A stretch of 64,000 nucleotides of DNA, taken from contig NZ_SOAX01000001.1 in NCBI RefSeq assembly GCF_004364635.1, forward strand, positions 62,001 through 126,000, in the 5' to 3' direction. The stretch comes from Halospina denitrificans (lineage in GTDB: Bacteria; Pseudomonadota; Gammaproteobacteria; Pseudomonadales; Oleiphilaceae). Under the pieces are notes generated by a model. That model searched no databases. It was given only the letters and a program-made list of their open reading frames with translations, and was not told the DNA's origin. Below, one piece after another: positions 57,660 through 64,000 of this stretch. The position numbers and the translations under genes are program-made. Numbering within the stretch: the stretch's first letter is position 1; the number at the start of each line of letters is the position of its first letter.

Positions 57660-59795
57660 ATGCAGAATCGAGTCGGAAAATTCATCTCACCACAGGGAGC
57701 TAACCGCTCCATCGTCGGGCTGATTGCATTATTGGCCGTTCTGACGATATCGCTGATCGTGGTGCTGGTGCTGGTCAACCGCAACAGCAGTCATGACACC
57801 CAGTACATTGACTATGCTGGCGATCTCCGGGTCCTTTCCCAGGAGATTGCGAAAAACTCCACGGAGGCTGCTGGCGGAACAGAGTCGGCCTTTGAACAGC
57901 TCCAGAACTCCCGGGACCGCTTCCAGAGACTGTGGCAGTACCTCAAAGAGGGCAACCCGGACACCGGACTGCCGCCGCTGGAACTGACAGAGCAAACGAA
58001 TGTCCAGCCCATGTGGGCACGGGTTCGGAACAACGCCGACGAGATACTGAGCACCCAGGACGCGGTACTGTCACTCCACGAGGTGGCGGGGACGCTGAAC
58101 GACACCATCCCGGACCTTCAGGTCGAATACGAGGATGTCGTCAGCATCCTGATCGACAGTGGCGCGCCGCCGGAACAGATCTCTCTGGCCGAGCGCCAGT
58201 CACTGCTCGCCGAGCGGATTGCGCGAAGCGTCAATAACATCCTGAGCGGTGACGAGGATGCAGTCGTGGCCGCCAACCGCTTCGGCCAGGACGCCCAGCG
58301 CTTCGGACGCGTGCTGAATGCGCAGCTCGAAGGCGACCAGTCCATGGGCATCCAGGCGCTGGACAACCCCGACGCCCAGTACGTGCTGGAATACGTCGAC
58401 GAAGAGCTCTTCACCGTAGTCAGTGAAAACGTCGACGCAATCCTCGACTTCGCTCCGGGCCTTTTCCAGGCGCGTGACTCCGCCAGCGCCATCTTCGAGA
58501 CCAGTCCGCAGCTGCTGGACGAAACCTCAGCACTGGTCAGCCTGATCCAGAACCGCAATCACATCGTTACGCCCATGTGGGCCTATGTGGTCCTGATCGC
58601 GATCATGGTCAACATCATGCTCATCGGTGTGGCTCTGTATCAGGCCTCACAACGCCGACTGCGCGAAACCCAGGAGCAGAACGAGCAGAACCAGAACGCC
58701 ATCCTGCGGCTGCTGGACGAACTGGCCGATCTCGCCGATGGTGACCTGACCACCGAGGCCACGGTCACCGAGGACTTCACGGGGGCCATCGCGGACTCCA
58801 TCAACTACGCCATCGACCAGATGCGCACCCTGGTGCAGTCCATCCGGGATACGGCGGTACGGGTGGCCTCCTCTGCCGAGGAGACCCAGTCCACGGCCAA
58901 GCAGCTGGCCGAGGCATCCGAGCACCAGGCCCAGGAAATCGCCGGTGCATCCGCCGCCGTCAACGAGATGGCCGTATCCATCGATCAGGTATCGTCCAAC
59001 GCCTCCGAATCCTCCTCGGTAGCGGAACGCTCCGTATCCATCGCCAAGAAAGGCGCCGAGGTGGTGCAGAACACCATCAAGGGCATGGACGACATCCGCG
59101 AGCAGATCCAGGAAACCTCCAAGCGGATCAAGCGTCTGGGTGAGTCCTCCCAGGAGATCGGCGACATCGTATCGCTGATCAACGACATCGCCGACCAGAC
59201 CAACATCCTGTCGCTGAACGCCGCCATCCAGGCCTCCATGGCCGGGGACGCGGGCCGTGGCTTCGCGGTGGTCGCGGACGAGGTGCAGCGACTCGCCGAG
59301 CGCTCCTCCGCGGCGACCAAGCAGATCGAGGCCCTGGTCAAGACGATCCAGTCGGACACCAACGAGGCCGTCATCTCCATGGAACACACCACCAGCGAGG
59401 TGGTGCGTGGTGCCCGCCTGGCCCAGGACGCCGGTGTTGCCCTGGAGGAGATCGAGAACGTATCCACCAACCTGGCGGAGCTGATCCAGAACATCTCCAA
59501 CGCGGCGCGCCAGCAGTCGTCCTCGGCGGCCCACATTTCCAACACCATGAACGTCATCCAGGAGATCACCTCCCAGACCTCCTCCGGCACCAACCAGACC
59601 GCTCAGTCCATCGGCAACCTGGCCTCCATGGCCGCCGAGCTGCGTGAATCGGTTGCCGGCTTCAAGCTGCCTGAACCCGCCTCCGACTCCGTCGGTGGTG
59701 ATTCGGGAACACCGCAGCTGCACGAGGTGGACACCGGATCGGGCCAGCTGGAGGAAGACAGCGACGAAGAACAGGACGTGCCGACAGTCAGGTAA
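57660..59795 (+). CDS. pilJ: Methyl-accepting chemoreceptor PilJ
   Basis: 711-residue receptor of the Pil-Chp system. Membrane segments near residues 22-43 and 303-325 flank a large helical periplasmic domain. HAMP follows, then the long signalling coiled coil with the hairpin tip IADQTNILSLNAAIQASMAG and FAVVADEVQRLAERSSAA. Acidic C-terminal tail. In Pseudomonas PilJ senses pilin subunits during surface contact. Confidence 0.96.
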   Translation: MQNRVGKFISPQGANRSIVGLIALLAVLTISLIVVLVLVNRNSSHDTQYIDYAGDLRVLSQEIAKNSTEAAGGTESAFEQLQNSRDRFQRLWQYLKEGNPDTGLPPLELTEQTNVQPMWARVRNNADEILSTQDAVLSLHEVAGTLNDTIPDLQVEYEDVVSILIDSGAPPEQISLAERQSLLAERIARSVNNILSGDEDAVVAANRFGQDAQRFGRVLNAQLEGDQSMGIQALDNPDAQYVLEYVDEELFTVVSENVDAILDFAPGLFQARDSASAIFETSPQLLDETSALVSLIQNRNHIVTPMWAYVVLIAIMVNIMLIGVALYQASQRRLRETQEQNEQNQNAILRLLDELADLADGDLTTEATVTEDFTGAIADSINYAIDQMRTLVQSIRDTAVRVASSAEETQSTAKQLAEASEHQAQEIAGASAAVNEMAVSIDQVSSNASESSSVAERSVSIAKKGAEVVQNTIKGMDDIREQIQETSKRIKRLGESSQEIGDIVSLINDIADQTNILSLNAAIQASMAGDAGRGFAVVADEVQRLAERSSAATKQIEALVKTIQSDTNEAVISMEHTTSEVVRGARLAQDAGVALEEIENVSTNLAELIQNISNAARQQSSSAAHISNTMNVIQEITSQTSSGTNQTAQSIGNLASMAAELRESVAGFKLPEPASDSVGGDSGTPQLHEVDTGSGQLEEDSDEEQDVPTVR

Positions 59796-59825
59796 TCCCC
59801 GCAACCGATCTGATATGGGCGCATT

Positions 59826-60749
59826 ATGGTCAGTGCCGACTGCGACAACACACATTATCCGGCATCCCGGGGTTTGCGCTCCGGCTATGCCATGGATGAT
59901 GAGCAGTTCGAGCAATGGCGGGATCTGCTTGAATCAAGGACGGGCATGACCCTGTCGCCCGAGCGCCGTTCCTTTCTCGAAGCCAATCTCGGCACGCGGA
60001 TGCGGGAACTCGGCTGTGACAGCTACCAGGCCTACTATGAAAAGATCATGTATGGTCCCGGCGCCATCGTCGAGTGGGCCACACTGGTAGACCGGCTGAC
60101 CGTTCAGGAGACCCGCTTCTTCCGGGACGAGGAAGCATTCAACCTGGCCCGGGAGCACGCCGAATACCTCTTCTCCAGGGCCAACCGTCGCGTGGTGGAA
60201 GCCTGGAGCCTTGGCTGCTCAACGGGCGAGGAGGCCTACACGCTCGCCATGATCCTCTCCGAGGCCGCCGGCAGTGCACCAGGGCAACGCTACTTCGGTG
60301 TGACTGGTTCCGATATCAGCCTGGTGGCACTGGATAAGGCCCGAAACGCCCGCTATGGACCGAGGAAACTGGTTACCACGCCACCCTTCTGGCAGGAGCG
60401 GTATTTCCGTCCGCTTGAGGATGGTACACGGCAGATCATTCCCGAACTCCGCGACCGGGTAGCGTTCTCCCAGCTTAATGTTCTTGAACTCAAACATGCG
60501 CCCATGCACGGCATGGATATTATCTTCTGCCAGAATGTCCTGATCTATTTCCGGCGCTGGCGACGCCGGGAAATTGCCAACCGCCTGGCGGAGCGACTGG
60601 CTCCAGGCGGCCTGTTGATACTGGGAAGCGGCGAGCTGACCAACTGGCAGCATCCGGAACTTGAACCGGTAGCCAACAGCCAGGTTCTGGCCTGGAAACG
60701 ATCAGACAGCCTGAATGAAAACCGGAGTGATTATGGCCAATCACGGTGA
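59826..60749 (+). CDS. pilK: CheR-type methyltransferase PilK
   Basis: 307-residue AdoMet-dependent methyltransferase expected to methylate PilJ. N-terminal helical domain (GMTLSPERRSFLEANLGTRM), AdoMet motif WSLGCSTGEEAYTLAMIL and DIIFCQNVLIYF. ATG 59826 has a poor ribosome site; ATG 59892 is possible. Its end overlaps chpA by 17 bases. Confidence 0.93.
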   Translation: MVSADCDNTHYPASRGLRSGYAMDDEQFEQWRDLLESRTGMTLSPERRSFLEANLGTRMRELGCDSYQAYYEKIMYGPGAIVEWATLVDRLTVQETRFFRDEEAFNLAREHAEYLFSRANRRVVEAWSLGCSTGEEAYTLAMILSEAAGSAPGQRYFGVTGSDISLVALDKARNARYGPRKLVTTPPFWQERYFRPLEDGTRQIIPELRDRVAFSQLNVLELKHAPMHGMDIIFCQNVLIYFRRWRRREIANRLAERLAPGGLLILGSGELTNWQHPELEPVANSQVLAWKRSDSLNENRSDYGQSR

Positions 60750-63700
60750 CAGCCTGTCGCTGCAATGGGTCCGAGGCGAGATTCAGGAAACCCTGAAGCA
60801 GAGCCAGCAGGCCCTTGAAGCCTTTGCGGAGAATCGCGAGGACCATTCACGCCTCAGATTCTGTCTGAACCACCTCCATCAGGTGCACGGCACCCTGAAA
60901 ATGGTGGAGCTGGATGGGGCGGCCCTGGTCGCCGCCGAGATGGAAGCCTTGGCCGAAGCCCTGCTCAATGATCCGCCCGAGGACACCGACAAGGCCATCA
61001 GCAGTCTGATGCAGGGGATACTGCAGCTCCCCGAATACCTGTCCGGATTGCACCAGAGCGACGATGACGTTCCCGTGCGTCTGCTGCCGCTTCTGAATGA
61101 CCTGCGGGCAGCACGCAGCGCGCCTTTCTTCACTGCCAGTGCACTCTTCAAGCCGGATCTCTCACCGGCACACTTTGCAGCTCCCGACAGGGTCAATCAA
61201 CGGCTGCAGGCCACCGGCGTGCTGGACAACGTGCGCAAGCTCTACCAGATGTTCCAGTTTGCCCGTTCCGGGCTTGAGCGCGGCGTGGACGTGGATTCGC
61301 ACCTTGATTATCTCGACAAGGTGCTGGTGCGGCTGGTCAAACTCTGCCAGAAAACGCCCCAGGCGGAACTCTGGCTCGCTGCCGGGGCCTTCGTGGATAC
61401 CCTGCGTTCAGGCCACAACAGCCTCGGGGCTGCCGCCAGCGCCATCATCGCCGAGCTGGACACCCAGCTCGACAGGCTGATCCAGGAGAGCCAGACGATC
61501 CTCGGCGATCCCGTGCCGGAAGAGGTCCTGAAGAACCTCCTCTATTACGTGGCCAGGGGCAGTGACTGTGACTCCGAGCGGGTCAGGACAATCGTCGAGC
61601 GCTACCAGCTTGCCCGGACCCTGCCGTCTGAAACCGGCGACCATGCCCAGGGCCACGCACCAGCACGTTCCGCCATGACCTCGGTCGTGGATGTGCTGAC
61701 CGAAGAGCTGACCTACCTCAAGGATCGACTGGACCTCTTCGTGCGCGTGGGCGAACGCAAAAACAGCGACCTGGAAGAGCTGCTGCCAGGCCTGCGCCAG
61801 ATCTCAAACACGCTCTCCCTGCTGGGCCAGGAATCGTCCCGCCGTGTCATCGACGATCAGCACGGACTGGTGGAAAAGCTCATTAACGCGGACGAGCCGG
61901 TGGATGACGGCACGCTGATGGACATAGCCGGGGCACTTCTCTACGTTGAAGCCTCGATTGCCGGACTCTCGGATCGTGAAGGCCGGGATACAGCCCCTGC
62001 CGAGGAGCAGGGGCCGGCGGGTCACCGCATCACCGATATGCATGCCACGGAAGCCAGCGCAGCCGTACTGCGTGAGGCGCGCAATGCGCTGGAACAGGTC
62101 AAGACCGGTGTGGTCAATTTCATTGCCTCCCAGTGGAATCAGGAGGAAATCCGGGGTGTGCCCGAGCTGCTGTTCAGTATCCGCGGCAGCCTCAACCTGA
62201 TCCCTCTGGAACGCACGGCTACCGTTATCGGCGCCTGCGAACGCTTCATTCAGGACGTGCTGCTCGATCAGGCCTATGTCCCCGGCTGGGAAGAGCTGGA
62301 TACCTTGGCGGATGCCATCACCAGCATCGAATATCACCTGGAACGCCTGATGGACGGTATCGAGGATAATGATGCCATCATCGGGATGGCGGAGCAGCGG
62401 CTTGAAAGCCTCGGCTTCCCGCCCGGAAAGGAGCCCACCTGGACGAAACCCGAAGCGGACCAGACAGCGGAGGCCGAGCAGACCCAGGCAGCCCCGGCCG
62501 AGCCCAAGGAACGCGATTCCGAACTGGTGGACGATGAGATCCTGGAGATCTTTGTCGAGGAAGCGGACGAGGTCCTCGAGACCATTCGCGAGCAGTACCC
62601 GCGCTTCCGCAATGATTCCGAAGACCGGGACGCACTCACCGATGTGCGCCGGGCCTTCCATACCCTCAAGGGCAGTGGCCGTCTGGTGGGGGCCACCAGC
62701 ATTGGCGAGCTGGCCTGGGCCGTGGAGAACCTGCTCAACCGCGTTCTGGACCGCTCCATTACACCCAACGACAGTGTCTACAGCCTTCTTGACCGGGTTA
62801 TCGAGCGGCTGCCTGGCCTGATCCAGGAATTCCGTGAGGGCCAGGTCGGTGGTGACGTTAATGCGCTGATGGAAGAGGCACATGCTCTGGTTGCGGCACG
62901 CCAGCCAGAGGCTGAAGAGGCGGAGAGTGACGCAAAGCCGCTTGCGGATGCGGGTGAAACCGAAGCCCCGCAGCAAGAGGCAGAAGAGCCAGCCCCGGAA
63001 TCAGCGGAACAGGGAGATATTGAAACCGCTGAAACCGCTGAAACCGCTGAAACCGCTGAAACCGCTGAAACCGCTGAAACCGAGGATAGCGGTGCTGCGG
63101 AGCCGGAAGCCCCGGAGGACGAGCCCCTCGTTGACCAGGAAATTCTGGATATTTTCATTGAGGAAGCCGAAGAAGTCCTCGAGACCATCCGCGAATTCCT
63201 GCCCCAGCTCCTTGAGCAGTACGACAACGCGACCGCCCTGTCGGAAGTCCGGCGTGCCTTCCATACGCTGAAAGGCAGCGGTCGCATGGTGGAGGCCAAC
63301 CAGATCGGCGAGCTTGCCTGGTCCGTGGAGAACGGCCTGAACCGGATCATCGACGGCACCGTTTCCATGGGCGATGACATGGCCGCCGTCCTCCAGGATG
63401 TGACCGACGCCATCCCCACCCTGGTCGAGGATTTCAAGTATCAACGCGCCCCCTCCGTGGACATTACCCGCTTCAAGGCGCGCGCCGATGCGCTGGCCCG
63501 GGGTGAGCTGCCCGATACCGAAACCACGGCCGAAACACCGGAACCGGCGGGTGAGGAAGAGCGCACTGAAGCACCACAACCAGCAACAGAAGACGCGGAT
63601 GACTGGGAAAGCACCATTGACCCCGTGCTTCTCGATATTTTCCGCTCGGAAACCGACAGTCACCTGGAGACGCTCACCCGGTTCCTCAAAAACGCCGAGG

Positions 63701-64000
63701 GCCGGAATTCACTGCCCTATACGGATGACCTGTCCCGCGCCCTGCATACCCTCAAGGGCAGCGCGCACACAGCCGGCATTGAGCCCATAGCCCGCATCAT
63801 CGCGCCCATGGAAAAATTCGTGAAACGGGCAAGAGCCGCGGGCGAGGACGCCGACCCGGAGGTTATAGCACTGTTGGCCCGTATCCGGGACTTCGTGCAA
63901 CAGGGTCTCGACCAGATCGAATCCGACCCGAAAGCACCCCTTGCAGGAACCGAGGAATTCCTTGAGGAACTCGACGACCTGGCACGGCGCCGTTTCCCGG
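60733..64000 (+). CDS. chpA: Multi-domain CheA-like hybrid kinase ChpA (PilL), 5' part
   Basis: 1089 residues visible; the kinase, CheW-like and receiver parts lie past the right edge. Canonical Hpt motifs FHTLKGSGRLVG (H643), FHTLKGSGRMVE (H844) and LHTLKGSAHTAG (H1005) are present, with an N-terminal Hpt-like site HQVHGT (H49). A further Hpt-like stretch has Phe481 where His is expected (FSIRGS). Acidic linkers join them. Start ATG 60733 sits inside the pilK end, so the two are coupled. Residues 764-784 are an (ETA) tandem repeat. Confidence 0.94.
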   Translation, partial: MANHGDSLSLQWVRGEIQETLKQSQQALEAFAENREDHSRLRFCLNHLHQVHGTLKMVELDGAALVAAEMEALAEALLNDPPEDTDKAISSLMQGILQLPEYLSGLHQSDDDVPVRLLPLLNDLRAARSAPFFTASALFKPDLSPAHFAAPDRVNQRLQATGVLDNVRKLYQMFQFARSGLERGVDVDSHLDYLDKVLVRLVKLCQKTPQAELWLAAGAFVDTLRSGHNSLGAAASAIIAELDTQLDRLIQESQTILGDPVPEEVLKNLLYYVARGSDCDSERVRTIVERYQLARTLPSETGDHAQGHAPARSAMTSVVDVLTEELTYLKDRLDLFVRVGERKNSDLEELLPGLRQISNTLSLLGQESSRRVIDDQHGLVEKLINADEPVDDGTLMDIAGALLYVEASIAGLSDREGRDTAPAEEQGPAGHRITDMHATEASAAVLREARNALEQVKTGVVNFIASQWNQEEIRGVPELLFSIRGSLNLIPLERTATVIGACERFIQDVLLDQAYVPGWEELDTLADAITSIEYHLERLMDGIEDNDAIIGMAEQRLESLGFPPGKEPTWTKPEADQTAEAEQTQAAPAEPKERDSELVDDEILEIFVEEADEVLETIREQYPRFRNDSEDRDALTDVRRAFHTLKGSGRLVGATSIGELAWAVENLLNRVLDRSITPNDSVYSLLDRVIERLPGLIQEFREGQVGGDVNALMEEAHALVAARQPEAEEAESDAKPLADAGETEAPQQEAEEPAPESAEQGDIETAETAETAETAETAETAETEDSGAAEPEAPEDEPLVDQEILDIFIEEAEEVLETIREFLPQLLEQYDNATALSEVRRAFHTLKGSGRMVEANQIGELAWSVENGLNRIIDGTVSMGDDMAAVLQDVTDAIPTLVEDFKYQRAPSVDITRFKARADALARGELPDTETTAETPEPAGEEERTEAPQPATEDADDWESTIDPVLLDIFRSETDSHLETLTRFLKNAEGRNSLPYTDDLSRALHTLKGSAHTAGIEPIARIIAPMEKFVKRARAAGEDADPEVIALLARIRDFVQQGLDQIESDPKAPLAGTEEFLEELDDLARRRFP
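63022..63084 (+). repeat. 9-bp in-frame tandem repeat in chpA
   Basis: Six perfect copies of GAAACCGCT (63022-63075) plus a seventh variant GAAACCGAG (63076-63084). It encodes repeated Glu-Thr-Ala in the linker between two Hpt domains. The unit keeps the reading frame whatever its copy number, so strand-slippage can alter linker length without loss of the protein. Confidence 0.95.

Noticed and set aside
58647-59915. A 422-codon open frame on the minus strand across pilJ
   Set aside because: The plus strand encodes the unmistakable chemoreceptor; the antisense frame is a Gly/His-rich codon shadow caused by high GC at third positions.
63022-63084. Tandem repeat considered as a CRISPR array
   Set aside because: Units are 9 bases, directly adjacent with no spacers and in frame within chpA.

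Overview
This is a high-GC, gene-dense chromosomal segment of a gammaproteobacterium. Three blocks of gene order point there: rpoH-ftsX-ftsE-ftsY-rsmD; a nucleotidase-hslR-hslO block; and gshB-tonB-yqgE-ruvX-pyrR-pyrB-pyrC' next to pilGHIJK-chpA, the arrangement known from Pseudomonas. Many proteins are rich in Asp/Glu, and there is a TRAP-type transporter and an acyl-CoA-binding protein. I infer a marine or halophilic lineage (Marinobacter/Halospina/Ectothiorhodospira-like), but the genus cannot be fixed from sequence alone. I saw no rRNA, tRNA, CRISPR array, insertion sequence or prophage.

Layout. 1-11476 (minus strand): one half of a type VI secretion system, read as tagH-tssJ-tssK-tssL-tssM-tagF-pppA-tssA-tssB-tssC, with tssC cut by the window edge. 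Facing it, 11784-14110 (plus) carries a PAAR spike-tip protein and a PpkA-like membrane Ser/Thr kinase. With PppA, TagF and the FHA protein these form a complete threonine-phosphorylation switch. 14120-18175: an ACBP, a small exported protein, greB, a small unknown gene and an OmpR-type two-component pair. 18176-22810: rpoH, ftsXEY, a striking 36-bp inverted repeat, and rsmD. 22795-28033: an orphan HyuA-type hydantoinase/oxoprolinase subunit, mutM, a small exported protein, a HAD nucleotidase, hslR and hslO. 28041-31505 (minus): an MCE-type lipid ABC transporter with STAS-MlaE, MlaF, MlaD and a PqiC-type lipoprotein. 31581-32589: a GFA protein and an unknown exported protein.

32812-39214 (plus) is the most unusual part. 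A PLP-dependent Cys/Met-family enzyme is followed by an acetyl-CoA-synthetase-like ligase, a fused alpha-beta 2-oxoacid dehydrogenase E1, a lipoyl E2 and an acyl carrier protein. The last four genes are joined by 4-base start/stop overlaps. I propose an ACP-dependent oxidative decarboxylation module (inference).

39220-45254: a small membrane protein, an SRAP-domain abasic-site protein, the three-gene proton-translocating transhydrogenase (pntAA-pntAB-pntB) and ATP-dependent PEP carboxykinase. 45286-49487 (minus): a fused TRAP DctQM permease with an extra acidic loop, an unusual solute-binding protein and a lipoprotein. 49722-49994: an HU-type protein with a good promoter. 50014-55868 (minus): a compact gshB-to-pyrC' run in which the dihydroorotase is of the catalytically dead type. 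56209-64000 (plus): the pilGHIJK-chpA chemosensory system that controls type IV pili; chpA is cut by the right edge and carries a 9-bp in-frame tandem repeat.
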